Of a stretch of 64,000 nucleotides of DNA, positions 1 to 10,643 are shown in pieces. Position numbers and translations under genes: made by a program. Each line of letters starts with the position of its first letter. The stretch's first letter is position 1. Below the pieces are notes generated by a model, which did no database searches, was not told where the DNA came from, and was given only the letters and a program-made list of their open reading frames with translations. Source of the DNA: Metaphire vulgaris (Eukaryota; Annelida; Clitellata; Crassiclitellata; Megascolecidae); contig CM030856.1 of the NCBI GenBank assembly GCA_018105865.1, forward strand, positions 3,643,620 through 3,707,619, written 5' to 3'.

Positions 1-215
1 CGAAGCAGGGTTTCCGCGTCAGAAGGATCTGTCATTGAAACCCGGCGTTCGATCACCATGGTTCTTGCGATCAGTTCGGTGAGGTATGTCGGACAGTGAG
101 GGTCGTTTAGGATGCGGAATGTAAGCCAATGCTGCTTGAATGCTACCCGTTCTGGGATCCTTAACCAATGCAGTCGGTACCTCAGGAGTGGAGTGATGTG
201 TGCTCCCCATCTGGA
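1..215 (-). mobile_element. 3' end of a CR1/L2-like LINE, truncated
   Basis: The minus-strand reading ends in a GDRTPGFNDRSF-like motif preceded by a P-x-LSD-x-P segment. This matches the conserved C-terminus (PxYLSxL...GDRSF...LWNSLP) seen in the LINE tails at 27681-28041 and 35597-35890. Only the last part before the LWNSLP motif is present, and the copy runs off the window edge. It is a decayed retrotransposon remnant, not a host gene. Confidence 0.6.
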
Positions 216-229
216 CCGATCAGTACGCA

Positions 230-797
230 ACAACCGGGTACCGCCGATTGGGCCCCGGACAACTGGGCCCGGCATTTGGGTAATGGGACATTTGGGTAAC
301 GGGACATCTGGGTACTGGACATCTCGGCCCGCACCATCGAACTGGACTTAATAATAACTGAGGGTTCGTTGTATAACTTCGGGCGGTCTTCTTTAAGCCC
401 TGACATCTACTAAAAATTGAGTACAAATTCTTAATGGGAAGTGCTATTTCTTTGATTGTACATGCAAAGTATAGTTACTACGGGCTTATATGGACTTAAG
501 AAGAACTGAGGCTTCGCTGTATCCCTGTAGTAGTGAATAACTGCGGGAAGTCTTCTTCAAGCCCTGTCATCGGCTACATATTGAGTACAATTCTTTGAAC
601 TCACAGGCATTTATGATGTTAAAGCATAAAACCGGTATACAAGAATAGTCGTTGCCTATTCTGATTTTGATAGCACAACCAGAAGCACCATTCTCTCTTT
701 CCCTATTATACGGGGCCGAGATGTCCAGGGCCTAGATGTCCCGTTACCCAAATGCCGGGCCCAATTGTCCGGGGCCCAATCGGCAGTACCCAGTTGT
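230..797. mobile_element. MITE with long terminal inverted repeats, copy 1
   Basis: The ends are inverted copies of each other (left ACAACCGGGTACCGCC, right GGCAGTACCCAGTTGT), and the inverted homology reaches about 70 bp inward through the GGGCCCCGG and GGGCCCGGCA blocks. A second copy lies at 46457-47120 with the same ends and the same interior (two near-repeated blocks about a pentad of ACTGAGG and TTCTTCAAGCC). No coding sequence. The target duplication is not resolved, so the superfamily is unassigned. Confidence 0.8.
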
Positions 798-2588
798 CCT
801 GATCTGGGACCAATAGATAAGGCGTGTCGAGACGTTCAGTACCGTCTGCAGTTTGTTTGCGGGAAAATAAAGCAGTAATGGATTCTGTTTTGCTATTTTA
901 TTATGAAAATCATTAGCTTAGTCATGAGAGGACATTTGGACCTAGACTAGTTGTGAGATTTGTGCAAAACTGATAATTGCTAGGTAGGGTGATCACCAAT
1001 AGTTGTCATATAGTCTTCAAAACTGTTCCAAATCTCAGGATTTGAATCTAATCGAATATTATCCTAAATTTTCTTGTGGGGGAGAATCCTGAATCTATTA
1101 GTTGGACCAAAATAGGACCAAAGCAGGTTGTCCTTTGTAAATGATGGTGCCCCCTTATTCAGAATACCTGGCTTAACCACTAATAATGTAATCTAAATAC
1201 CAGTTTAATATCCCAAATCTGATGAAACCATATACAAAACTAGTTCAAGGAACAAAAGTTCACCAATGAATCAACTAGGATGCGGGCAGGACTGAGAATA
1301 TACACTGGAAACAGAGAAAGTGGGTTTCCATTCCCCATGTTCCCCATTTCTATCCCTCTGCATTGATAGCTTTTCATCACTCCAACTTAGTTCTGAAAGG
1401 ACACTTATCCATTGCCCTCAAAGAGCAATGACTCCTCTCCCAGTCCAAGTTTAATCCACTTTAACTTATTTAGCATAATGAAACAATTAAAAAAAATTCC
1501 TCCCACTGATCTGACTCTCAAACACCACTCTCCATGTGTGTACATGAGTAAATAATGTTTGTAGACTGCTGCTTATACTGAATGTACATGAAAAGTGTTA
1601 AAAATTTCTTATGGAAAGAAATCTAACCAAAGAAAAAATCAAACTGATAGTCTGAGCAGAGTAGGCATTTCTGGGTATTATAATTGAACAAATTACACAT
1701 CTATAACAATTCCTATTAAAATGCAATGTTTTCATTTTAAACAAAGTGTTTAGGCTAAACATAATATTCCAAAAAAGCATGAAAATAAACATGCAAAAGA
1801 AGAGATATTATAAATGATACTCCCTTACTTTATACATTGATTGAATGGCCTGAAGATAAAACAGTTTCACTGTTATGCTGTCTCTCAAATAAGTTATACT
1901 TTCACTATATAATCTAAAATATTCAACCATAACAGAGTTCAGATGATTAAAGAATTTTGCCTCACACAAATTCATATACCAAAACAGTCATTAACAAGAC
2001 AAGATAATTCAAAATAAATATATTTGCCTTGTAATTGATAATATTCATCAGCAGATTCAGCGCTAATAAAGAATACTGTTTCATGTGCACCTTCTTCTTT
2101 AGCCTTTATCACTCCTTATAGAGCATAGATCCTAACAAGGTCATTCCATGCAGTTCGATCTTCAACTAGCAAAACTAAATCGGCCCAGTTGAATTCAACA
2201 TTATTCTTTAGCTCATGCTTTAAAAGATGCCACTTGAATTAGGTGTTATATCCGAGATAATAGGATAATACATCCTAAAATCATACTCCTCTTACTTCCA
2301 CAACATTTTTATTCTTTATTACCTTTAATGACATACATTCAACTCAAGTTAATGTCCATTCTGGCTGGTAAAGGTATACTCCATAGACCAGCACAGGTCC
2401 ATCGGAGAACAGAAGGGTTAGTGCCTTTAGTTTTACTTGGCAATGGCTGAATGAGGGCACATTGCTATCCTTTCCCTCCACTGAGTTAACACGCAGTGTA
2501 CTCATTCACAGACGAGTCAACTTGGGGCACTTGGGACAGAAACAACCGAAATTTCTGCCATGGCTGGGAGCTGAACCACAGGCCTTAA
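798..2588. other. Intergenic or intronic sequence, nothing definite
   Basis: No convincing coding exon or bounded mobile element was seen. Short blocks near 980-1100 resemble blocks at 19600-20000 (GGATTTGAATCTAAT with a GGGGGAG-type tail), so an old repeat is likely. The block 2085-2240 weakly resembles the reverse of the RTE-like LINE 3' tail at 16700-16860 (CTTCTTCTTTAG, then CAGTTCGATCTT). If the FRMD4-like gene continues, this is part of its next intron. Confidence 0.5.
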
Positions 2589-3253
2589 CTCATTAAAGGG
2601 GTTCGCCGTAGATATACGCTGCGCGTCAATCGTTTGCAAACGGGGTTCGCTGTAGATATACGGCGTGCCAATTCAGCGTCTGTTCCGCAACGATGAGCGC
2701 TGTTTCTAAACGTTCTGATGCAATAATTCGATTTAGTTCAATCCATTCGATAGATGGTAGCTCGCTTTTAGCTAGTGTTGTCGTCCTAAGCAAGGAAAAT
2801 AGGCCTTATTTGACCAATGGTCGGATTATTGGCTTTGAAAAGAGACCTTGCTAGGGTTTGAAAAATGCCAAATTGGGTCCGATCTTCAAAATTTTTGAAC
2901 TATTCTGTTCCAATAACACCCTCCTACAACTTTGTCACTCACACTAGAGAGGTCACCGTTGAAAATTTTTTGATATTGAGCTTTGAACAAATTTTAAAAT
3001 AATGCTGGGGAGGGGTCCTATTTTAGGCTGTAGGGTGGACCCTACCCCAAAAATTTTTTTTGGGCACGGATCGTTAGAAAGAACAATAAAAACGCCAAAC
3101 AACGGTGCAAACATTATTTTTCTAGCTTCTATATAGCCTGAAATATAGTAAATTTGAAACTTATATGTTCACATTTTCATATGAACGCTTTTACCAAAAA
3201 TTAATTACCCAGATTGGCGACGGTTTGTAAAATTTAATTCCCTCTTTAACAGG
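2589..3253 (+). mobile_element. Non-autonomous piggyBac derivative (MITE)
   Basis: The element is flanked by TTAA on both sides (2585-2588 and 3254-3257). Its first about 200 bp match the 5' end of the full piggyBac at 11367 (GGGGTTCG near the end, then ATCCATTCGATAGATGGTAGC versus its counterpart near 11520). Its last about 430 bp match 14047-14772. The whole transposase region is missing, so it is an internal-deletion derivative of the same family. It lies 155 bp from an FRMD4-like exon. Confidence 0.88.
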
Positions 3254-3408
3254 TTAAAATTGGCAGACCAGTGTGCTAACCACTGTTTCACATAAATTTA
3301 TCAGTTCCTTGAATTCAAAATTATGAAGACAACAAATTCTGTTTTCTATAACAAAGTTTCCATCAACTCAAACTGCATACACATAGTTATCTACAGTGTC
3401 TCACCTAC

Positions 3409-3501
3409 CTCACTTGAAAATAAAGCACCAGTGGTCCAGTACGTCGAGGAAACTCATGCTCCAGCACTCTCTTGTCAAGCTTCAGCCAGTGGTAGTGACC
3501 C
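3409..3501 (-). CDS. FRMD4: FRMD4-like gene, third coding exon (FERM domain)
   Basis: This exon continues the FERM N-terminal lobe of a FERM domain-containing protein 4 (FRMD4A/B) orthologue, a cortical scaffold family linked to cell polarity. Reading leftward, the first base completes a Thr codon begun in exon 25621-25715. Thirty codons follow, including WLKLDKRVLEHEFPRRTGPL and VLYFQV, then two bases of the next codon. The acceptor is CACCAG (3502-3503 on the plus strand) and the donor GTAGGTGAG (3407-3408). The FRMD4 family has a closely similar run W-L-Q-L-D-R-R-V-L-E-H-D-F-P-K-K-S-G-P at this point. The exon length of 93 bp and the phases fit both neighbours. Downstream exons are outside the window. 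FRMD4 versus the related FRMD family members is inferred from this short stretch. Confidence 0.9.
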
Positions 3502-4106
3502 CTGGTGAAAACATTACAAATACAGATATGTTGGTAAACATAATTCCTGTTTCAAACAAATTTTTAACTACAGTATGTATGTAAAATCACTAGGGACCAC
3601 AGTTCTCCATGGATCATGGAATTTTGAACCAAGCGTGTACCAGTAATTTGCCTGTCTCCACAAAATTTGCCAATTTCCATAGAATTTTCTGGAATTCAGT
3701 ATGTACTGGAAGATGATTAGAGATACTATCACACACATGACAGATGACATAAATAGCTACACACTTCTTGTTTACTTAATAATAATTGTTGAAACTATTG
3801 ATGTATTGATTTGTCTTTTGAGTCATTTAAAAATTATTGTCTGATTGACAGACTTAAAAATCTGTATGGTGCAAACAGGCTAAGTAAATGAACTCTCAAA
3901 TTTAAGAGGAATATGAGTCAGCATTGGAAAACTGTGGTTCATGTGACTGGCCAGTTGTGTATCAGAGAGAGTTCTGTCTTCAGACTGATTGAAAAAAGGT
4001 CTGCTGGTGTTTAAAATATGCAATGTAACTATTAATATATTTTGCTGTCAGATTGATAACAGATCATTTACAGGGAAAGTGCAATTTGGAAAAACACAGC
4101 AAAGTA
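3502..4106. other. Intron sequence of the FRMD4-like gene
   Basis: No exon, RNA gene or bounded repeat was recognised before the TIR element that begins at 4107. Confidence 0.5.
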
Positions 4107-4444
4107 CAGTATTTTCATGCATATACTGCGCAAACGTGTATACCGCGCACACGCGTATAATGCTCGGTTTTGGACAGTTTGTTTCTAAAAAGTTGTATAG
4201 CACGCACAGTCATACATGTATATAGTGCGTGCACGTATATAGCGCGCATGACAGGACATAAGTCGCTGCCGAGTCTAAGATGCGGCCCCAACCGGAAATT
4301 TCCGGTAACCTCTTTGTAAAACGGGTTTTAAGTACTTATTGTGCTAACAAAGACACTGTTGAATGCATATAATGCATAACAAATTGCGTAATAACTGAGA
4401 TACAAAAGTCTGGTGTTTGGTGTTGTTTGTTTTATATTGCGTAT

Positions 4445-5025
4445 GACGCTCTTTCATTAAAAAATCCTAGTTATTTAGCTATTTTGTTAGCGAATTCATT
4501 ATTTAGCATTCATTAGTTATCAAATTCTAGTTTTTTAGCATTCTTTCGTCAGCGAATTCTAGCTAGACTTAGCATCTAGCTATTTAACACTTTAGTTAGG
4601 GAATTCGGTATTTAGCGTTCTTTAGTTAGCGACTTCTAGATATTTAGCGCTCTTTTGTTAGTGAATTCGCTATTTAGCGTATAGCCACTTAACGCTCTTT
4701 CGTTATAGCGAATTCTAACTATTTAATGCTCTTTTGTTAGTGAATTCGTTATTTAGTGCTTTCGTTAGCGACTTCTAGCTATTTAGTGCTTTCTTGTTAG
4801 AGAATTTGTTATTTAGTGTTCTAGTTATTTACTGCTCTTCGTGAGCAAATTCGTTATTTAGTGTCCTTTCGTTAGCGAATTCTAGTTATTTAGCGTTTTT
4901 CTTGGCGAATTCGTTATTTAGCATCTAGCTATTTAATGCTCTTAATTTAAAGAATTCTTGATTTAGCATTCTATTGTTAGACAACTATAGCTATTTAGCT
5001 CATTTCCATTAGTGAATTTTCGCTG
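4445..5025. repeat. Degenerate tandem repeat, about 35-bp unit
   Basis: About 15 imperfect copies of a unit of the form GTTAGCGAATTCTAGCTATT followed by TAGCGCTCTTTC. Most units keep a GAATTC hexamer and a TATTTAGC block. Units alternate between a GAATTCTAGC form and a GAATTCGTTATTTAGC form, suggesting a two-unit higher-order period. It lies inside the TIR element 4107-8837. Confidence 0.85.
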
Positions 5026-5159
5026 ATCGCGTCAGAGATCAAACGGTAGTAAATAATGGATTATTTACAAATGGCTTACCTGTTATCTCTATGAAAATTC
5101 AATAGATAAAACATCGCCTCTTTGTATAAGATGCCACCTGAAAATCTGATGTAAAAAAT

Positions 5160-5315
5160 GAGTGACTTATAAGCCAGTCTATACGGAGAAAGAGCAGAGG
5201 GCCACCAAAGACGAGGAGAAGTCAGCACATTTAGCACAAAAACCAAGCGCAAGGTGCAGGCAAACTGCCAAGAACGACGATTTTCCGAGGCACGCTCATG
5301 CATGTGCAAGGCTGA
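5160..5315 (-). repeat. Fragment of an interspersed repeat shared with 22.3 kb
   Basis: Read on the minus strand it matches 22315-22440, including CGTGCCTCGGAA, TTCTTGGCAGTTTGCC and CCTCTGCNCTTTCTCCG. It is a truncated copy of the repeat family seen in longer form at 15060-15712 and 22280-22890. Confidence 0.7.
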
Positions 5316-5745
5316 CAGAAAGTGCCATACCGAAAAATTAACTAAGAAACAATATGAACAATAAATCTTATTCTTTTATTTCAATAATTCGTTTCAATAA
5401 TCATATAATTAAAAATTCATTCAATAAATCATTATTTAAATGGTGATTATACAATTCTTATTTGAATGTCAGTTCTTTTCCATAAAATAAATTTTACTTA
5501 CATAGTCTTCGGATGGCTTAGCTATGCGTTATATTGCAGCGATATTATTAAAATAGCCAAGATAGCCTGAGGTCCAACAATAAAGAATAGGTAGAGTATA
5601 AAGGTAGAGTATAAAAGTAGTTTTTCCAATAGTCGTTAGGTGGCGCTGACGGTAAGGTAGATAGCTTATAGAATAAATAGATTAATAATAACTGCGTGAG
5701 AAGTAAGTAAAAAGTCTAGGGAGGTTAAGTGTAGGGTGTTCAGTA

Positions 5746-6186
5746 GGGGCCGTCCCTAAATGATGTCATGCGATTTTGGAAGTTTTTTTACCCCTCCCCT
5801 CATTACAAGTCGTCAAAAATTTCAGACCCCCTAAAAAAATGACGTCACAACGCATTAACCTCCCTCTTTCTAATGTCAAAATTATTAAAGTTTCAATGCA
5901 CTTTTTCTTGAATGAAGCGGGTATTGCAATGAATTCGTTTGAAAATACTTATTATAATTATCATAGTTGAAGCGCTATTCAGAAACTTTTTCAGATTATT
6001 TTTAAAAAATGAATTATAAGTGTAAAATACATTCAACTTTGAGGTAAAATAGCATTGTGTCATTAATAACAATATTTAGTATTATGTGACATCACATTTC
6101 TGGAAACCCCCTCCCCCTGTCGTCACACTTCGTCACAAATGTTTGAACCCTCCCCTAAGTGTGTGACGTCATTTATGGACAGTCCC
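5746..6186. mobile_element. MITE with GGGGCCGTCC ends
   Basis: The left end is GGGGCCGTCCCTAAATGATG and the right end, reversed, is GGGACTGTCCATAAATGACG; TA lies on each side. The family includes 57761-58718 and 31889-32590, whose ends read GGGGCTGTCCATTAATTA. It has CCCCTCCCC tracts next to each arm and no coding sequence. Confidence 0.8.
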
Positions 6187-6850
6187 TAGGTGGCGCTAGT
6201 CGTCATTGAGTTAGAGACCAATAGTTAGTTGCAGTTTAGCACACCTCCTTTAAGGTAGTATAGGAGTCCAATAAATAGAGGTCCCACAGGTATATCTTAC
6301 CTTTACGGTTTTATTCATTCCGTTCTACTTCCGATGACGCTTTGTATACAAATATTGGCAAGGAACTGTATGTGTAAAATAATTTTTATATACTGCGCAC
6401 TTCAGAGTTGGGCAAAATCAAATTGCGATTCAATTCAATCACGATTTAAATCACCACGGTTGAATTGATTTCAGAGCCAAAGATAATTGAAAGATTTGAT
6501 TTAAAAATTCAGTGATTTGATTCGATTTGATTTGGGTTAGCTTTGATTTGATTCGATTTGGAAGCCAAATCACCATTATAGTACATATAGATATTCTGAG
6601 TTAAACATAGAGTCGACTGAGAACTTACTAACTTAGATTCAATAGTTAAATGCTAATGTGGTTAGAGGCAGTAGTTTTTTTTGTGACAGTCGTAACACTA
6701 TTATATCAAACAAAACCGGAAGTAGTAGCCATTGTGGTTTGGTTATTTGCTCAGTTATTATTATTTCACGAGAGGCGCATGTCATTTGGTTGCGGAATCC
6801 AGGAAAGGTGGCCATTAAATTTCTGCATTCTTGGCAATTGCATTATCACG

Positions 6851-6973
6851 ATGTCAAGTAATTCAGAAGAGAACAGCATTAATGCATTGTTAGGTCGCTT
6901 CTTTGATAACAGAAATAAGGGTGACAATGACTGGTCTATGCGGTGCAAGATATGTTGTGTTAGGATGCACTAA
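6851..6973 (+). pseudogene. hAT transposase N-terminus, BED zinc-finger start
   Basis: From the ATG the peptide begins MSSNSEENSINALLGRFFDN and contains W-S-M-R-C-K-I-C, the first Cys pair of a BED-type zinc finger. A stop follows at once, with a K-P-G-V-T-S-N segment just beyond it that would belong to the finger in an intact gene. The next base positions are occupied by the TIR element starting at about 7004. Non-functional remnant. Confidence 0.7.
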
Positions 6974-7003
6974 AAGCCAGGAGTCACTTCAAATGTCAAG
7001 TTA

Positions 7004-7818
7004 CCCGTATTTTCGCGCATATAAGACGCACCCGCGTATAAGACGCACCCGCGTATAATACGCGGGTTTTGATGATTTGTGCTAAAATAATTATGGATAA
7101 GACGCACCCGTATATAAGACGCACCAAAAGGCGCCCCGTCGGCGCTCCCGGCGCCCCGTCGGCGCTCTAGGCGACCCGCCGGCGCTTTCGGCGCCCCGTC
7201 GGCGCTCGGCCAGCCGCCGGCGCTCTCGGCGCCCGTCGGCGCCCCGTCGGCGCTCTGGGCGAGCCGTCGGCGCTCTGGGCGAGCCGTCGGCGCTCTCGGC
7301 GCTCTGGGCGAGCCGCCGGCGCTCTGGGTGACCCGTCGGCGCTCTCGGCGACCCGTCGGCGCTCTCGGCGACCCGTCGGCGCTCCCGGCGACCCGTCGGC
7401 GCTCTGGGCGAGCCGTCGGCGTTCTAAGCGAGCCGTCGGCGCTCTGGGCGAGCCGCCGGCGCTCTGGGTGACCCGTCGGCGCTCTCGGCGACCCGTCGGC
7501 GCTCCCGGCGCCCCGTCGGCGCTCTGGGCGAGCCGCCGGCGGCGCTCGGCGAGCCGCCGGCGCTCTCGGCGCCCGTCGGCGCTCTGGGCGAGCCGCCGGC
7601 GCTCAAGGTGACCCGTCGGCGCTCTCGGCGACCCGTCGGTGCTCCGGCGCCCCGTCGGCGCTCTAGGCGAGTCGCCGGCGCTCTAGGCGACCCGTCGGCG
7701 CAGTTATTTATGTTCCAAAAAATTTAGATAAGACACACCCGAGTATAAGACGCACCAAGGGGGATAATTGTGTAAAAATTCGTATAAGCCGCGTTTTATA
7801 TGCGCGAAAATGTCTGCC
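7004..7818. mobile_element. TIR element carrying a GC-rich minisatellite, copy 1
   Basis: The left end reads CCCGTATTTTCGCGCATATA after a TA, followed by repeated AAGACGCACCCGCGTAT blocks. The right end has the reverse form (CGCGTTTTATATGCGCGAAA), but its last bases have diverged. The core is the minisatellite 7129-7705. It splits the transposase remnants of the hAT 6403-8754. It is homologous to 26152-27408 in the opposite orientation. Confidence 0.8.
7129..7705. repeat. GC-rich 20-bp minisatellite, about 28 units
   Basis: Tandem units close to GGCGACCCGTCGGCGCTCTC with variants GAGCCGTCGGCGCTCTGG and shortened GCCCGTCGGCG units. Every unit has several CpG. It contrasts sharply with the AT-rich surroundings and is the reverse complement of the array at 26268-27285. 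Open frames crossing it are a by-product of the composition. Confidence 0.95.
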
Positions 7819-7986
7819 TACCCAAATCTAAGACATATCGCACGTCGGTTGCTTAGCATACCGTTTACTTCAGGTTGTGTGGAGAGGCTATTTTCCATCA
7901 CCGGGGCAATTATATCAGCAAGACGCAATCGGTTATCAGCAACAACTGTTGAATCTTTGTTACCGAGAAAGCACAATGTGATCTAG
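7810..7986 (+). pseudogene. hAT transposase C-terminal dimerisation domain
   Basis: The peptide YPNLRHIARRLLSIPFTSGC then VERLFSITGAIISARRNRLS fits the hAT family C-terminal dimerisation pattern (L-s-I-P-x-S-x-x-x-E-R-x-F-S-x-x-G). The central transposase is missing, so this belongs to a deleted copy. The 5' part in the same hAT is at 6851-6973. Confidence 0.85.
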
Positions 7987-8144
7987 AACTACAACAAAGT
8001 GAGACTGCTGGAAGTGGCAAGTCTAGCATTACCACGCTCAGTGCACAAGCCATGTGTGAAAGGGAAACTTAAATAAAGCCTATTACTGAGTGACTAGTGA
8101 CTACTGAGTCTTACAGTACGTTGCAACTAATATAATGTTAAAAT

Positions 8145-8552
8145 TAGTGCTGTCCTTTAATCTTGATTAGCTCGCGATTAACGTGTTAATCTGTTAGTTG
8201 TAATTAATTTTTTAAATCGCGATTAAAAAAGTAATCGCATCATAATTATTCGTCTCATATTTCTCTAAAGAAACTTGTAAAAACTGAGCTTGAAAGTGAT
8301 GATGTCACGAGTTTTTGTTTAAAGTTGACTGAAATGGATGAAGCATGTACTATATAATGTTATGCGTGGTCACTAGTTGAAATTCTGAAAGTCTGTTCTG
8401 CAAATGGTGCATTGTTTATTTCAATTTAATTACTAATTCGGGACCAGAATAGTATTGCTAAAGAAAATGTGATTAATCGCGATTAATCGAGATTAATAAT
8501 TTTAATCGCACTATCAATCGTGATTAAATAAATTAATCATTGGGCAGCACTA
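8145..8552. mobile_element. hAT-type MITE (TAGTGCTG ends), copy A
   Basis: The ends TAGTGCTGTCC and GGGCAGCACTA are inverted, and flanking octamers GTTAAAAT (8137-8144) and GTTTAAAT (8553-8560) match at 7 of 8. Arms are rich in ATTAATCGCGATTAA. The interior (TTTCTCTAAAGAAACTT, then GATGATGTCACGAG) is shared with copy B at 36410-37240. It sits inside the hAT 6403-8754. Confidence 0.88.
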
Positions 8553-8939
8553 GTTTAAATGTGTCAAAAGGTCATCTAGTGTTAATGCTGTATTTTGAAA
8601 GATTTGCTTTGATTTGCGATTTGATAAAAAGTGATTTTGATTTGATTTGAAACAAAATGATTTTGATTTGAAATTTCACTGATTGATTGAATCACGAACT
8701 GCAATTGATTTTGATTTGGAGTATGTGATTTGATTTTTGATTTGCCCAACACTGGCACACTCAAATATGCCGCGCGGGCCGCCTGCACGGTTTGCAAAAT
8801 CGTTTATACCATGTGCGGTATATGCGTTAAAATATGGTAGAACACTGAAGTCGATTAAGGCACTGTGCCTAAAAAAACACACATCAGCTACAAAAAGGAC
8901 TTGTAAATCCTGCTCATATGCATAAATAAAGTTCTCAAT

Positions 8940-9311
8940 TTAATTAATATATAGGACATCACAGTGAACCACAGAGCTAGAAAAACTTGCTGCAGGATGC
9001 AGAGGAATCAGGCAAACAGGACTGCAGAATTTTTTAAAACTTGCCATGAAAAATTATGGCCTCTAAACATCACTGCCATTGCTATGCACCAAAATACTGG
9101 TCATTCCTCGAACTTGCAGTGTGTTTGGAGATCGGTCTTTTCGTGTTCAAGGGCCAAAGCTATGGAATTCTCTTCCACCAGAACTTCGCGATACCACCAG
9201 TACTAGACTATCATTCCTGGCTAGGCTAAAGACTTGGTTGTTCGTCAGCAGTGGCGCTTTTGACTAAAAAGCGCAGGCTTTGATTAAAATAAACTTAATC
9301 AATCAATCAAT
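8940..9311 (+). mobile_element. CR1/L2-like LINE 3' tail with (AATC)n end
   Basis: The translation contains VFGDRSFRVQGPKLWNSLPP and a following L-A-R-L-K-T-W-L-F, the typical C-terminus of CR1/L2-like reverse transcriptase ORFs. A short 3' UTR follows, then AATCAATCAATCAAT. The 5' boundary is uncertain. Confidence 0.75.
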
Positions 9312-9315
9312 TTAA

Positions 9316-9632
9316 CCCTGTTGCCTCGCAAAGCCGCAAAAGCGGCTTTTGCTACTGATACCAGTTCCCGTAAGGCCGCTTTTGGGGTTTTTGCGTCTTT
9401 TCCTAATCCCCGTACGGCCGGTTTTCATTTTCTTCATGGTATTAAATAATCTACCGGTATGCTGGAAGTAAACACAGTTCAATTCTGAGGAAACTGGTGA
9501 AAACATTTTTGTTTTACGTTAACATTTGTTCAAGATATTTGAGTTTACGTGGAAGCCCCAAACAACCCATAATTTTCCCCAGGAGCCTAGGGGACAGGAA
9601 ACCCACGCACAGGAGCCGTAGGGGCGAAAGGG
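9316..9632. mobile_element. piggyBac-type MITE, second family
   Basis: TTAA flanks both ends (9312-9315, 9633-9636). The ends are CCCTGTTGCCTCGC and, reversed, CCCTTTCGCCCCTACGGC. The left arm holds GCCGCAAAAGCGGC, a small hairpin. Its sequence differs from the 2589/11367 family, so it is a separate TTAA-specific lineage. It lies immediately after a LINE tail. Confidence 0.85.
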
Positions 9633-10470
9633 TTAAGGTATCAGCATTCAGCTGTTACTGTAACTAACCCCCATGCCACCATACATGACTCATTCGATAT
9701 AGGACAGCCTTCTGGTCCTCCTAGCATAGTAAAATCCCTCCTGAAGCTGAGGGAGGGCAGCAACAATTAAAAGACTCCTGGGTCTGAGGATAAGAGATTG
9801 CCTCTGTGTGTGTGTTTGTGTGTGTGTGCACGTGCACGTTCAAGTGTGTGTTTGAGTGTGTTGTCTAGTCAAAAACTAATATTCTACCTTCCCAGGGATC
9901 TTCCACTTTTCCACCTAAACATGCTCACATTTCCGGTCATGAGTCACAGCTCCTCCAGGTTGTGCAAAAAACAGCCATCAAAACTTAAACACACAATAAC
10001 CAGAGAACCACTTCACCCTAAAAACAAGCCAACCTGCCAGTCATAGTTCACCACCTACAGTACCTGGAATGGCAGAGCCTAAGCTCCCTGCATTCTGCTT
10101 ACAGCAGCAAGGGGCTATCATTAGCTTCCTTCAATTCTTTCAGAATCTAAAAATCCCACTGGCTGCTGCCTTGCAGATCATGCCTTTCATTCATTGTTGC
10201 ATTCATTGCCTGTCAAACTGCCTTAGTTGTTTCTCTGAGATCAACAAATTGATAAAGAGATCAAAACACCAGAGTCCACAGCAGTCTGCATATTCAACCC
10301 TCAGGAGCCCACTAACATTAACATAAGCAGTTTGACTATAAGTGATGTGTGTTTTCTGCAAAGAAGGAAAGAATTAAACACAAACAGCAGCCAATAGGCC
10401 AATAGGCCAACACTTACATCATTCTGTCAATGTATCTTGTAAGAACAAGTCTTCTATTTAAAGTGAAGAT
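9633..10470. other. Intron sequence with a (TG)n tract
   Basis: A TG-rich microsatellite lies at about 9803-9870. No exon or bounded element was recognised in the rest. Confidence 0.5.
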
Positions 10471-10643
10471 GACTATTACTGGTAATTTTGGTCTGCCTAA
10501 ACACTAAGTCATTTTGAACTTTGAAAGACCATGGGTGGTCTCTTCAACAACCAATGCACTATTAATGAGTGCATTGGTTGTCCAACCATGGTCTTTTGAA
10601 GTTCAAAATGACTTAGTGTTTAGGCAGACCAAAATTAATAGTC
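10471..10643. repeat. Long near-perfect palindrome (hairpin)
   Basis: The left arm (about 10471-10560) and right arm (about 10567-10643) are near-identical inverted copies around ATTAAT, for example GGTCTGCCTAAACACTAAGT at the left and its reverse complement at 10606-10629. The arms have one longer gap and few mismatches. It could fold into a roughly 75-bp RNA stem if transcribed with the intron. Confidence 0.9.

Larger units (their letters stand above)
6403..8754 (+). mobile_element. hAT transposon, interrupted and internally deleted
   Basis: Terminal inverted repeats are CAGAGTTGGGCAAA and, at the right, TTTGCCCAACACTG. The flanking octamers GCGCACTT (6395-6402) and GCACACTC (8755-8762) agree at 6 of 8 positions, fitting the 8-bp hAT target duplication. 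Subterminal regions are dominated by GATTTGATT repeats in opposite orientation. Two coding remnants lie inside: a BED-type start (6851-6973) and a hAT C-terminal dimerisation segment (7810-7986). They are separated by an inserted TIR element, and a MITE sits at 8145-8552. Confidence 0.85.
4107..8837. mobile_element. 4.7-kb TIR element between TA dinucleotides, heavily nested
   Basis: The left end (CAGTATTTTCATGCATATAC) and the right end, read in reverse (CCATATTTTAACGCATATAC), are inverted copies, each flanked by TA (4105-4106, 8838-8839). Subterminal sequence is rich in GCGCAC and GTATA blocks on both sides. It belongs to the CCGTATTTTCGC group described at 26152. It contains a tandem array, a MITE, a hAT (6403-8754) and elements inside that hAT. 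No transposase of its own is recognisable. Confidence 0.65.

Noticed and set aside
4445..5025. CRISPR array
   Set aside because: Regular short repeats are present, but the whole stretch is degenerate tandem repeat without unique spacers, in an animal genome; a minisatellite explains it. The same holds for 38590-38830 and 7129-7705.
6650..6973. 107-codon ORF as a membrane protein
   Set aside because: The hydrophobic N-terminal part is hAT subterminal sequence; only the last 41 codons from the ATG at 6851 fit the transposase.
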